20,822 nucleotides of DNA, from positions 1 through 20,822 of the forward strand of contig URRM01000022.1 of NCBI GenBank assembly GCA_900550295.1, read 5' to 3'. This DNA is from an uncultured bacterium. GTDB lineage: Bacteria > Cyanobacteriota > Vampirovibrionia > Gastranaerophilales > Gastranaerophilaceae. The notes below the pieces were generated by a model. It worked only from the letters and a program-made list of their open reading frames with translations. It ran no database searches and was not told the origin of the DNA. Positions 1 to 8,012 of the stretch are shown here, piece after piece (position 1 is the stretch's first letter; each line of letters begins with the position of its first letter). The position numbers and the translations under genes are program-made.

Positions 1-27
1 CCCTTTTTAAAGTATGTAATAAAATAA

Positions 28-1038
28 TTACACTTTCATTTCTTTTTCGAATCCAAATAGAGAGCTGATAGATTCATCATCGTGGATACGAGAAATTGCT
101 TGACCTAAAAGATTTGCAACAGAAAGTTGTTTGATTTTTTCAGGTAATTTTTCTGTATCTAGAGGAATTGTGTTTGTAACGATAACTTCTTTGATTGGAG
201 CATCTGTTAAACGTTGAACTGCCGGTCCTGAGAATACAGGGTGAATTGCGCAAACGTAAATATCTTTAGCACCTTCTTTTTTAAGAAGTTTTGCAGCTTC
301 TGTAATAGAGCCAGCTGTATCAATAATATCGTCAAACATTAAGCAATTTTTGCCTTTAACATCACCGATTACGCAGTTTGCGATAGCTTCATTGTGTTTA
401 TCACGACGTTTATCAATAATTGCAAGAGGGCAACCTAAATCTTTTGCAAAGTGTCTTGTTCTTTGAACACCGCCAGTATCAGGGCTGACAGCAACACATT
501 CGTTCATATCTAAGTTTAGACTCTTAATGTATTTTACAAGAATTGAAGTTGCAAAAATGTGGTCTACAAGAATGTTGAAGAAACCTTGAATTTGACCTGA
601 GTGTAAATCTACAGCCAAAACTCTTGTACAACCTGCTGTTGTAAGTAAGTCTGCAACTAATTTTGCTGTAATAGCTTCACGACCTGAAGTTTTTCTGTCC
701 TGTCTTGCATAACCATAGTAAGGAATTACAGCTGTAATTGTTTTTGCACTTGCACGTTTAAATGCATCAATAATGATTAACAATTCCATTAAATTTTGGT
801 TAACAGGTTTGCAAAGAGGTTGAACGATAAATACATCGTCACCACGAACACTGTCTTTTACTTGAACATATATTTCGCCGTCTGCAAAATCTTTAATAAT
901 CATTGGTCCAACGCTTGTACCTAAAGCTTCTGCAATTTCTTGCGCAAGTTTCGGATTTGAACGTCCTGAGAACAATTTAATATCGTGTGTTGGGTTAATC
1001 ACACGTTCTAACTTTTCGTATACTTCGTTGCTAATCAT
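28..1038 (-). CDS. prs: Ribose-phosphate pyrophosphokinase (PRPP synthetase)
   Basis: Makes phosphoribosyl pyrophosphate from ribose 5-phosphate and ATP for purine, pyrimidine, histidine, tryptophan and NAD synthesis, in the cytoplasm. The 336-residue protein has the usual class I length plus a slightly long N-terminus. Family marks are visible: FSGRSNPKLA near residue 23, the ATP-side stretch YYGYARQDRK (about 107-116), the flexible loop KRRDKHNE (about 210-217) and the PRPP-binding loop DDIIDTAGS (about 236-244). The ATG at 1038 follows an AAAGGAT-type ribosome binding site on the minus strand. It is the last gene of a minus-strand run after uppS and rdgB, about 70 bases past rdgB; that AT-rich gap could hold its own promoter. 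Identification is very secure. Confidence 0.97.
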   Translation of the reverse strand: MISNEVYEKLERVINPTHDIKLFSGRSNPKLAQEIAEALGTSVGPMIIKDFADGEIYVQVKDSVRGDDVFIVQPLCKPVNQNLMELLIIIDAFKRASAKTITAVIPYYGYARQDRKTSGREAITAKLVADLLTTAGCTRVLAVDLHSGQIQGFFNILVDHIFATSILVKYIKSLNLDMNECVAVSPDTGGVQRTRHFAKDLGCPLAIIDKRRDKHNEAIANCVIGDVKGKNCLMFDDIIDTAGSITEAAKLLKKEGAKDIYVCAIHPVFSGPAVQRLTDAPIKEVIVTNTIPLDTEKLPEKIKQLSVANLLGQAISRIHDDESISSLFGFEKEMKV

Positions 1039-1111
1039 AAGATTTTTATCCTTTCAAAATGGTATTTTATAATTTAATTATATAATCAACAAATTTTTTA
1101 ATCATTTGTTT

Positions 1112-1690
1112 TTACGTAATATTAAAATTTTTGTGCATAAATTTTAAAAATTGACTTAAAGCGTTAGCTCTGTGAGAAATTTTATTTTTCTCTTCTTCGC
1201 TTAATTCTGCAATTGTGCAGTCATAATTATCAGCTTTAAAAATAGGATCATAACCAAATCCATTAATGCCTTTTCGCTCTTTTACTATTGAACCGTGACA
1301 CTCTCCAACTGTTTGAAAAATCATTTCTCCTTTGTTGTCAAGAAGTGTTACACAGCAAACAAATTTTGCATTTCTGTTTTCAATACCTTTTAGCTCACCT
1401 AAAAGTTTTTCAATTTTTTTATCTTGAGTTCCTGCATATCTTGCCGAATATAGCCCCGGAGCGCCGTTTAGCGCTTCGACACAAAGTCCTGAATCGTCAG
1501 CAAGACAGTATGTTTTAGAAACTCTGTAAGCTTCTTTTGCTTTTATAAGTGAATTTTCTTCAAAAGTAGAACCGTTTTCAACAGGAGCAAAACCTTCATT
1601 CGGTAAAACAAATTCAATACCTGAACCTTCGCAAATAGCGTTCAATTCTTGTAGTTTGTGAGGATTTGATGTTGCAAAAACGATTTTCAT
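1112..1690 (-). CDS. rdgB: XTP/dITP pyrophosphatase (RdgB/HAM1 family)
   Basis: Removes deaminated purine nucleotides (XTP, dITP, ITP) from the pool by hydrolysis to the monophosphate and pyrophosphate, protecting DNA and RNA. The 192-residue protein is full length. It begins KIVFATSNPHKLQEL, the nucleotide-binding N-terminus of the family. It contains ADDSGLCVEALNGAPGLYSARYAG (about 64-87) with the metal-binding acids, GFGYDPIF (about 144-151) and the C-terminal SHRANAL. The ATG lies two bases beyond the uppS stop, and a GGAG ribosome binding site sits inside the end of uppS, so the two genes are probably translated from one message. Confidence 0.96.
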   Translation of the reverse strand: MKIVFATSNPHKLQELNAICEGSGIEFVLPNEGFAPVENGSTFEENSLIKAKEAYRVSKTYCLADDSGLCVEALNGAPGLYSARYAGTQDKKIEKLLGELKGIENRNAKFVCCVTLLDNKGEMIFQTVGECHGSIVKERKGINGFGYDPIFKADNYDCTIAELSEEEKNKISHRANALSQFLKFMHKNFNIT

Positions 1691-1692
1691 TA

Positions 1693-2427
1693 CTAAACTC
1701 CAAACCTTCTTTGACGTCTGTTAAATTCTAAAACGGCTTCTTCAAGCGCTTTTTTATCGAATTCAGGCCAGAATTTTTGTGTTACATAAAATTCTGAATA
1801 TGCAATTTGCCATAGAAGATAATTTGAAATTCTCATTTCACCACCGGTTCTGATTAATAAATCAGGATCAGGAGCGCCTGCTGTATAAAGTTCTGAAGAA
1901 ATAAGTTCTTCGTTCACATCCTCAGCCTTAACACCTTTGTTTATTATGTTTTGAATTGCTTGTACAATTTCTAAGCGAGAACCGTAGTTAAAAGCGATTT
2001 GCAAATGTACACCTGTATTGTTTTTAGTAAGTTCTCTCGATTCATTTAGAATTTTTTGTAGGTTTGCACTTAATTTTGTTAAATCGCCAATGAACTCAAT
2101 GACAACATTTTTTTCATGCATTTCTTTTGTTTCTTTTTTTAGAGTTTGTCCAAACAAATCCATCAAGAAATCAACTTCTTCTTTTTTTCTATTCCAATTT
2201 TCTGTAGAAAATGCGTAAACTGTAAGATATTTGATGCCAAAATCGTCACACGCTCTAAGTGTTGTTTTTAATGTATCAACCCCTTTTTTATGTCCCATTG
2301 CTGACGGTAATCCTTTTTCTTTTGCCCACCGGCGATTACCGTCCATAATTATTGCAATGTGTTGTAAATTTGTTTCTTTAACTATATTTTTAATTTGTTC
2401 TTCTGTAATTTCTGCTAAGTTTTCCAT
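1693..2427 (-). CDS. uppS: Isoprenyl transferase (undecaprenyl diphosphate synthase)
   Basis: Cis-prenyltransferase that extends farnesyl diphosphate with isopentenyl units to make the undecaprenyl carrier lipid for peptidoglycan and surface polysaccharides. The 244-residue protein carries the family signatures: IAIIMDGNRRWAKEKG with catalytic Asp near residue 29, GHKKGVDTL, TVYAFSTENWNR, FNYGSR, and the C-terminal block DLLIRTGGEMRISNYLLWQ followed by YSEFY. It is first in the minus-strand run with rdgB and prs. No convincing Shine-Dalgarno sequence precedes its ATG; the 83-base spacer to the divergent PadR-like gene must hold promoters for both directions. Confidence 0.96.
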   Translation of the reverse strand: MENLAEITEEQIKNIVKETNLQHIAIIMDGNRRWAKEKGLPSAMGHKKGVDTLKTTLRACDDFGIKYLTVYAFSTENWNRKKEEVDFLMDLFGQTLKKETKEMHEKNVVIEFIGDLTKLSANLQKILNESRELTKNNTGVHLQIAFNYGSRLEIVQAIQNIINKGVKAEDVNEELISSELYTAGAPDPDLLIRTGGEMRISNYLLWQIAYSEFYVTQKFWPEFDKKALEEAVLEFNRRQRRFGV

Positions 2428-2510
2428 AAAATATGCTATTCTTTAATTTTAATACTTCATTATTCTAATCTAAACATTAATTTTCTACAAGTTTATGCTA
2501 ATATAAAGTT

Positions 2511-3035
2511 ATGATGGAACTGATTATTTTATTTGTTTTAACAAAGCGTGAATTAACAATGTATGGTATTCAAAAAGCTATATCTGATGTTTTTGATGCG
2601 TATACGCGCCCAAGTTTTGGTGCAATCAAACCTGCTTTAAAAAGGCTTGAAACAGCCGGCTTTATCCGTTCAAGACGTTCTATGTCAGAGGGTGGTAAGC
2701 AATCAGGCTTTTATTCAATAACTAATGACGGAAATGCAGAGTTAAAACGATTAATTCTGGAAGATTTATCAGATAACCCTGTGCAATTTTTTTCTAATGC
2801 GAGAATAAAAATATCATGTGCAAGTTTTCTTTCTGATGAAGAAGCAAGTGCGTTATTGCTGAGAATTAAAACAAAAGCGCTTGAACATAAATTTTCGGCA
2901 GAAAATATTTTAAACGATGAATATACTCATCTTTCTTTTTATCAAAGAGTGGTTTTAGATAACGCATTGTGCGAATATCAAAACTTTATAACCTTAATTG
3001 AAACCTTGGAGAAAGAAAATGCCCGCAATAGTTAG
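2511..3035 (+). CDS. PadR-family transcriptional regulator
   Basis: Predicted small cytoplasmic DNA-binding repressor. Residues about 1-80 look like the PadR winged helix: a first helix ELIILFVLTKRELTMYGIQKAI, then PSFGAIKPALKRLETAGFIRSRR, then a beta wing GGKQSGFYSITNDGNAELKRL. Residues about 85-174 are helical, as in the PadR C-terminal dimerisation segment. It is divergent from uppS. Its last 17 bases overlap the next gene, so the regulator and the DUF512 protein are co-translated. The effector and target are unknown; autoregulation in the divergent spacer would be typical of the family. A second in-frame ATG lies one codon downstream, and no ribosome binding site decides between them. Confidence 0.8.
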   Translation: MMELIILFVLTKRELTMYGIQKAISDVFDAYTRPSFGAIKPALKRLETAGFIRSRRSMSEGGKQSGFYSITNDGNAELKRLILEDLSDNPVQFFSNARIKISCASFLSDEEASALLLRIKTKALEHKFSAENILNDEYTHLSFYQRVVLDNALCEYQNFITLIETLEKENARNS

Positions 3036-4290
3036 TGATGTTGAATTAGGCTCTATTGCTGATGAAATAGAAATTGAATCGGGTGATGAAATTCTTGCGA
3101 TTGATGATTGTAAATTGCAAGATTTGATTGACTACAATTTCTATTGCAAAACTGAATTTATGGTGCTTTCAGTTAAAAAGAAAAATGGTGAATTAGAAGA
3201 TATTGAAATTGAGAAAGAGTTTGATGAACCTTTAGGTATAATTTTTGAGTCGGCCGTTTTCGACAAAATTAAACCTTGTTTAAATCATTGTATTTTCTGT
3301 TTCGTGGATCAACAACCAAAAGGTTTGAGAGATACTCTTTACATAAAAGACGATGATTATAGACTTTCATATCTGCAAGGTACATACGTTACTCTTACAA
3401 ATTTAAAAGAAGAGGATAAAAACAGAATTGCAAGAATGCATTTGGGACCTTTGTATGTTTCTGTACATACAACAAATCCTGAATTGCGTGTAAAAATGCT
3501 TAGAAATCCAAATGCAGGCAAGATTATGGATAACTTGAAATGGCTTAAAGAGCAGGATATTCCGTTTCATTGTCAAATTGTATTATGCCCTGGGTACAAT
3601 GACGGAGCTGAATTAGAACGTACTTTGAAGGATTTGAAAACCCTTAAAGATGCAGTTTTGTCAGTTGCTATTGTGCCGGTTGGTATAACTCAATTTAGAA
3701 AAGATAATGTTTTAACACAAGTTGATAAAAAAGTAGCAAAAGAAACTTTGAAAATTTCATCAAAAATTAAAGGTGTTTGTTGTTCTGACGAGTTCTTTTT
3801 ACTTGCGGGTGAAGATATTCCTCCTGCTGAATATTACGGAAACTTCTCTCAATTAAGTGATGGTGTTGGTTCATTAAGACTTTTAATTGACGAGTTTAAG
3901 ACTTTTAAATTACCTAAAAAGGTTAAAAAAGAAACTTGTATTACTTTTGCAACATCTTTTGCTGCCAAAAAAGCAATTAGTTTTGTTTGTGATGAGTTGA
4001 ATAAAAACGTAAAAGGCTTAACTTGCAAGTGTGTTCCGGTTAAATCAACTTACTGGGGACAAAATATCACTGTTGCAGGACTTATTACGTCAGATGATTT
4101 GATTAACGCAATAAAAGATGAAAAATCTGATATAACAATAATTCCGTCAATTATGTTAAAACCATTCTCAGAAACCTTTTTAGACGGTAAAAATCTTACT
4201 TATGTTAAATTACAAACTAAAAAAGACTTTTATGTTGTAAAAGATTCAACCTCTGTAAAAGAAATTGTAGACTTTATAAAAACGCTTTAA
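3019..4290 (+). CDS. DUF512 radical SAM protein (PDZ-like N-terminus)
   Basis: Putative radical SAM enzyme of unresolved function, of the type found in Cyanobacteria and Firmicutes. From the ATG at 3019 (423 residues), residues 1-75 resemble a PDZ-like domain (GSIADEIEIESGDEILAIDD). A radical SAM CxxxCxxC cluster follows at Cys87, Cys91 and Cys94 (KPCLNHCIFCFVDQQPKGLR), then YLQGTYVTLTNL and MHLGPLYVSVHTTNPELR. The C-terminal DUF512 block includes GEDIPPAEYYGNFSQLSDGVG. I prefer 3019 to an upstream TTG at 2998 because GGAG sits 7 bases before this ATG. The start lies inside the end of the padR-like gene, suggesting translational coupling. Confidence 0.9.
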   Translation: MPAIVSDVELGSIADEIEIESGDEILAIDDCKLQDLIDYNFYCKTEFMVLSVKKKNGELEDIEIEKEFDEPLGIIFESAVFDKIKPCLNHCIFCFVDQQPKGLRDTLYIKDDDYRLSYLQGTYVTLTNLKEEDKNRIARMHLGPLYVSVHTTNPELRVKMLRNPNAGKIMDNLKWLKEQDIPFHCQIVLCPGYNDGAELERTLKDLKTLKDAVLSVAIVPVGITQFRKDNVLTQVDKKVAKETLKISSKIKGVCCSDEFFLLAGEDIPPAEYYGNFSQLSDGVGSLRLLIDEFKTFKLPKKVKKETCITFATSFAAKKAISFVCDELNKNVKGLTCKCVPVKSTYWGQNITVAGLITSDDLINAIKDEKSDITIIPSIMLKPFSETFLDGKNLTYVKLQTKKDFYVVKDSTSVKEIVDFIKTL

Positions 4291-4301
4291 GATATCAAAT
4301 T

Positions 4302-4811
4302 ATGCAATTAAAAACAGAATTAAGAAAAAAAGCTAAAGCTATCAGAAAAGAACTTGATATAAAAAATATCAGTCGTTTGATGTGTGATGAAATTAGAAAA
4401 CTTGAAGAGTTTCAAAACGCTCAAAATGTTATGATTTTTTATCCGTTAAAAGATGAAATTGATTTATTGGAACTCTTGGATGAAGATAAAAATTTCTTTT
4501 TACCACGAATGTCAGGACTTAATTTGAATGTTTGTCCTTACAAAAAAGGTGATAAACTTGAGGTTAAAAAGTTTGGCGTGAAAGAACCTAAGACTCATCC
4601 TATTGCACCCAAAAGCATTGATTTGATGATTATTCCGGCTTTAATGGCAGATTCAAAAAAATATCGATTAGGTTATGGAAAAGGTTTTTACGATAGATTG
4701 ATTACTAAAACTAATGCCAAAACAGTTGTTTGTCTGCCAAAAGAACTTTATATCGATGAACTACCGGTAGAACCTCATGACAAAACTGTTGATATTGTTA
4801 TAACTATTTAA
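4302..4811 (+). CDS. 5-formyltetrahydrofolate cyclo-ligase
   Basis: Converts 5-formyltetrahydrofolate to 5,10-methenyltetrahydrofolate with ATP, returning the inhibitory storage form to the one-carbon pool. The 169-residue protein is slightly short for the family but complete. It has the N-terminal basic stretch LRKKAKAIRKEL, the middle YPLKDEIDLLEL, and the C-terminal signatures IPALMADSKKYRLGYGKGFYDRL (substrate and ATP site, about 111-133) and PHDKTVDIVIT. It begins 11 bases after the DUF512 gene, so it probably shares that transcript. No strong Shine-Dalgarno precedes the ATG. Confidence 0.93.
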   Translation: MQLKTELRKKAKAIRKELDIKNISRLMCDEIRKLEEFQNAQNVMIFYPLKDEIDLLELLDEDKNFFLPRMSGLNLNVCPYKKGDKLEVKKFGVKEPKTHPIAPKSIDLMIIPALMADSKKYRLGYGKGFYDRLITKTNAKTVVCLPKELYIDELPVEPHDKTVDIVITI

Positions 4812-4841
4812 CTAATAAATATTAAGCATTTGCCCTAATTA

Positions 4842-4872
4842 TTGACATGTGAAATAATATTGAAGGTTAATA
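4842..4872 (+). promoter_or_regulatory. Possible promoter of the flagellar motor operon
   Basis: A perfect TTGACA at 4842-4847 is followed, 18 bases later, by GTTAAT at 4866-4871, a weak match to a -10 box. It lies in the 73-base gap between the cyclo-ligase gene and motA, ahead of an AAGGGG ribosome binding site at 4873-4878. I see no sigma-28-type flagellar promoter. The -35 is convincing; the -10 is not. Confidence 0.35.
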
Positions 4873-4884
4873 AAGGGGTATAGA

Positions 4885-5661
4885 ATGAATTTTACAGCAG
4901 TTTTTGCTCTAACTTTTGGCATATTACTTGTTTTTGCAAGTGAAAAAATGGATGGCGGTTCATTGAGTATGCTAATTCAACCGGTTGCATTTTGTATTGT
5001 AATCGGTGGAAGTTTTTGCGCTTCTTTATTGAACTTTAATTTTGCAACTTTAAAACGTGCTTTTAAAAGTATTAATGAGGTGTTTTTTAAAGTTGAAGAT
5101 GATTCAAAACGAATTTTAGAAGAAATAATTCAAATTGCATATTTTTCTCGCAGAAACGGACTTTTAGCAGTACAAGAATTCTTAAATCAAGTTTCAAGTC
5201 CGTTTTTGGCAAGGGGGATGCAATTGGCTATTGATGTAGATAATCCTACATTGGTTTACGATATTCTGTCTGCAGAAATTGCATATGAAGAGGAGGAAGA
5301 ATTAATTTCTTCCCGTGTATTTGAAGCTCTTGGAGGATATGCTCCAACTTTCGGTGTTGTCGGTGCTGTTATTGGCTTAATCCAAGTAATGCAGGATATT
5401 CAAAACTTACAAATGGTAGGGGTAGGTATTGCAACTGCTTTTGTTGCTACTCTTTATGGCGTAGGGTTTGCAAACTTGATTTTCTTACCTATTGCAGGTA
5501 ATTTAAAACAAAAAACAAGAGATAAAATTTTATTGAAAGAGTTGGTTTTACAAGGTATTTTATCAATTCAGATGCAAGAAAATCCGGCAGTTATAGAAGA
5601 AAAACTTATTGCATATTACAAATTTCATCATAAACCAATAAGTGTAGGAGCCAGAAGATAG
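4885..5661 (+). CDS. motA: Flagellar motor stator protein MotA
   Basis: Stator subunit which, with MotB, conducts ions across the inner membrane and turns the flagellar rotor. The 258-residue protein shows four hydrophobic segments in the MotA layout: two near residues 3-18 and 32-50, a long cytoplasmic loop (about 55-145) with charged helices that contact FliG, and two near 152-170 and 179-203. The conserved prolines are seen in GGYAPTFGVVGAVIGL (Pro154) and NLIFLPIAGNLK (Pro202). It is preceded by a strong AAGGGG ribosome binding site and its TAG stop shares one base with the motB start. The coupling ion cannot be decided from sequence alone. Confidence 0.95.
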   Translation: MNFTAVFALTFGILLVFASEKMDGGSLSMLIQPVAFCIVIGGSFCASLLNFNFATLKRAFKSINEVFFKVEDDSKRILEEIIQIAYFSRRNGLLAVQEFLNQVSSPFLARGMQLAIDVDNPTLVYDILSAEIAYEEEEELISSRVFEALGGYAPTFGVVGAVIGLIQVMQDIQNLQMVGVGIATAFVATLYGVGFANLIFLPIAGNLKQKTRDKILLKELVLQGILSIQMQENPAVIEEKLIAYYKFHHKPISVGARR

Positions 5662-6299
5662 TGCGTAACGATTATTACTCTAATTCAAAAGACTATATTA
5701 ATCGTTGGGTGGTTTCTTATGCTGATTTAGTGACCATGCTTTTAGCTTTGTTTATGGTTCTGTTTGCTGTATCTCAAAATGTTAAGAAATATCAAGCAAA
5801 AATGATTGCCGAACATAATATTAAAATCCCCGAAAATATTGCAATGGAAGACGTTCAACAACAAGACTCTTTAGAAAAGATGTTTGATGAAAAGTTATTG
5901 CAAAATCAAGATGTAAAGATGCTCAAAAACCCTAGAGGATTGGTTATTAGGCTTAATAATTCGGTACTTTTTGATGAGGGTTCTGCTATAATAAAAAAGG
6001 ATGCGTATAAAACAGTTGACGAGATTATACAAACTCTTTCAGGGATAGATAACAAAATTATGGTAGAAGGTCACACTGATTCGACTCCAATACATAATGC
6101 TCAATTCCCTTCAAACTGGGAGTTGTCAACAGCTAGAGCAACTAACATTATCGCATACATGCTAAAAAGCAACAAAATTCAACCGAACAGAATTTCTGCA
6201 GTAGGCTATGGTGAATACATGCCAATTGCGGATAATACATCAACTGGTGGAAGATTATTAAACCGCAGAGTTGATATAATCATTTTGAACAAAAAATAG
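5661..6299 (+). CDS. motB: Flagellar motor stator protein MotB
   Basis: Partner of MotA that anchors the stator to peptidoglycan. The 212-residue protein has a single N-terminal membrane helix (about 17-38) with the ion-binding Asp22 in SYADLVTMLLALFMVLFAVS, then a linker and plug region. Its C-terminal OmpA-like peptidoglycan-binding domain (about 90-212) contains VLFDEGSAIIKKDA, VEGHTDSTPI, NWELSTARA and GYGEYMPIADN with NRRVDIIIL. The start is GTG and overlaps the motA stop by one base (TAGTG), typical of coupled stator subunits. It is rather short compared with enteric MotB (about 300 residues), mainly in the linker. Confidence 0.95.
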   Translation: MRNDYYSNSKDYINRWVVSYADLVTMLLALFMVLFAVSQNVKKYQAKMIAEHNIKIPENIAMEDVQQQDSLEKMFDEKLLQNQDVKMLKNPRGLVIRLNNSVLFDEGSAIIKKDAYKTVDEIIQTLSGIDNKIMVEGHTDSTPIHNAQFPSNWELSTARATNIIAYMLKSNKIQPNRISAVGYGEYMPIADNTSTGGRLLNRRVDIIILNKK

Positions 6300-6313
6300 A
6301 ATTGGAGATAAAT

Positions 6314-6949
6314 ATGTCTAAACCACAACAAAAAGATATGAAACCAAAAGAAAATGACGAATTAGTTAAAGTTCCTATAGATAATAATTTAAAGCTTGTT
6401 TTAATTAACATTGTTTCATCAATTTTAATTTGTGTAGTTTTAATTGGTGTAAATTATTTACTGCAAGAAAATTTGTTAAATAAAAAGATTAGTGCATTAA
6501 CACCAAATCAAGAAGCTGAAGCTGATGAAGTTACAGCCGAAGATGAAGAGGTTCAAAAAGGTATTATTGTTGATTTGGGTGATTTTATCTTAAATCTTAA
6601 CGATCCTGGACAAAAGAAATACTTAAAAGTCAATGTAGCACTTGAATTGTCAAGAATTCCATCGGATCCTGATTTAAGTGCTCCACCTGAAGAAAAAGGC
6701 GGTCACGGTGGTCACGGCGGTGGCGAAGACGAAGATCCAATGAAACGTGTTGAAGCTGAAATGGCTCAATATAAACCTGCAATCAGAGATGCTGTAATTT
6801 CAAACTTCTCAAGCAAATCTGCTGATGAAATTTCAACTGCAGCTGGTAAAGAGTTAGTTAAAGAACAAATTACAGAAGATGTCAATGCAATCTTTGCAGG
6901 TGAAAGAGAAGTTATCAGAGTTAGCTTCGGACAATTTATTATTCAATAA
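6314..6949 (+). CDS. fliL: Flagellar basal body-associated protein FliL
   Basis: Single-pass inner-membrane protein that surrounds and supports the MotAB stator. From the ATG at 6314 (211 residues) it has a short cytoplasmic basic N-terminus, a membrane helix at about residues 24-46 and a periplasmic domain with GIIVDLGDFILNLNDPGQKKYLKVNVALELS, the FliL core. It ends in a stretch leading to RVSFGQFIIQ. I prefer this start to a TTG at 6302 because GGAG sits just before the ATG. Between the two halves of the core is a glycine-histidine and acid-rich insert (GGHGGHGGGEDED, about residues 130-142). The motB-fliL-fliM setting confirms the call. Confidence 0.9.
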   Translation: MSKPQQKDMKPKENDELVKVPIDNNLKLVLINIVSSILICVVLIGVNYLLQENLLNKKISALTPNQEAEADEVTAEDEEVQKGIIVDLGDFILNLNDPGQKKYLKVNVALELSRIPSDPDLSAPPEEKGGHGGHGGGEDEDPMKRVEAEMAQYKPAIRDAVISNFSSKSADEISTAAGKELVKEQITEDVNAIFAGEREVIRVSFGQFIIQ

Positions 6950-6963
6950 TCGAATGAGGTAAA

Positions 6964-7995
6964 ATGGTAGATTACAACAAAAATCAAAATGATTTTTATT
7001 CAAGCGATATTTATGACGACAATATCGCTGGTTCTGCCGTGTTTAATGAAGATGATTCTGGCGATTACAAAAAAGGTTATAAACTTTATAACTTCCGCCG
7101 TCCGGACAAATTTTCAAAAGATCATTTAAGAGCATTGCAAGATTTGCACAGAGAATTTTCTCGTCAAATTTCTTTGATTTTGACAGCCTATCTTCGTATG
7201 CGTATTGAAATTGAAGTTGTTTCAACTGACCAATTAACTTATGATGAATTTATTCGTTCAATGCCATCTCCAATGACGATTGGTATTTTTGAATTAAATC
7301 CGCTTCCGGGGCAAATACTTTTAGGTGTTAGCTTTGAAGTTCTATCTTGTATTGTAGACCGTATGCTAGGCGGTTTGGGTTTAAGCGAATATAAACAACG
7401 TGAGTTAACTGATATTGAAGAAGCTTTGTCTAAAAAGGTTATTGAACGAATTGTTAAAGCTTTGGAAAATGCTTGGAGTAACATTGTTCCTGTTCAAGGT
7501 AATGTTGTTGGCTTGGACAATAACTATCAAATGGTTCAAGTTGCTTCAACAGGTGAAATTGTTGCATTGATTACATTTGAAGTTCAAATTGCCGGAAAAT
7601 ATTTCGGTTTAATCAGCTTATGCTTCCCATACCCAGTATTAGAAACTGTTTTGGGTAACTTATCAACTCAACATATTTTCCAAACAAAAGGTATTATTGC
7701 TACAACTGAAGAACGTCAAAAAATGATTGACAAATTGAATACTTCAAAGGTTGATTTAAGCGTATTATTTGGCTCTACTGATATTTCTTTGGAAGAATTC
7801 TTAGACCTAAAAGAAGGTGACATCATTAAACTTGATGCAAAAACTACAGATGACTTAATCGTAAAAGTTAACGGTGAAAAGAAATACTTCGCAAGACCGG
7901 GAACATTGAAAGACAAGGTTTGTGTTAAAATAACAGAAGTTTATGATCACCAAAAAGATTTATTAAAACATTACTACGAAAAAGGAAAACTATAA
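6964..7995 (+). CDS. fliM: Flagellar motor switch protein FliM
   Basis: Middle layer of the C-ring; links FliG to FliN and normally receives CheY-P to reverse rotation. The 343-residue protein has the FliM middle domain (about 45-230) with RRPDKFSKDHLRALQDLHREF, the GGLG loop in DRMLGGLGL, and DIEEALSKKVIERIV. The C-terminal SpoA-like domain (about 255-330) contains VDLSVLFGSTDISLEEFLDLKEGDII. The N-terminal 30 residues (MVDYNKNQNDFYSSDIYDDN...) do not contain the EIDALL-type CheY-binding motif. It starts 14 bases after fliL, with GAGG before the ATG. Confidence 0.95.
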   Translation: MVDYNKNQNDFYSSDIYDDNIAGSAVFNEDDSGDYKKGYKLYNFRRPDKFSKDHLRALQDLHREFSRQISLILTAYLRMRIEIEVVSTDQLTYDEFIRSMPSPMTIGIFELNPLPGQILLGVSFEVLSCIVDRMLGGLGLSEYKQRELTDIEEALSKKVIERIVKALENAWSNIVPVQGNVVGLDNNYQMVQVASTGEIVALITFEVQIAGKYFGLISLCFPYPVLETVLGNLSTQHIFQTKGIIATTEERQKMIDKLNTSKVDLSVLFGSTDISLEEFLDLKEGDIIKLDAKTTDDLIVKVNGEKKYFARPGTLKDKVCVKITEVYDHQKDLLKHYYEKGKL

Positions 7996-8012
7996 AGAAA
8001 GGGATTTTCAGA

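Noticed and set aside
2998..3018. Upstream TTG start for the DUF512 gene
   Set aside because: The ATG at 3019 has a well-placed GGAG; the extra seven residues are the regulator's end read in another frame.
6302..6313. Upstream TTG start for fliL
   Set aside because: It overlaps the ribosome binding site of the ATG at 6314.
7239..7484. Antisense open frames over fliM, fliN, prs, rdgB, uppS and the permease
   Set aside because: They are shadows of strongly identified genes, without ribosome binding sites or family features.
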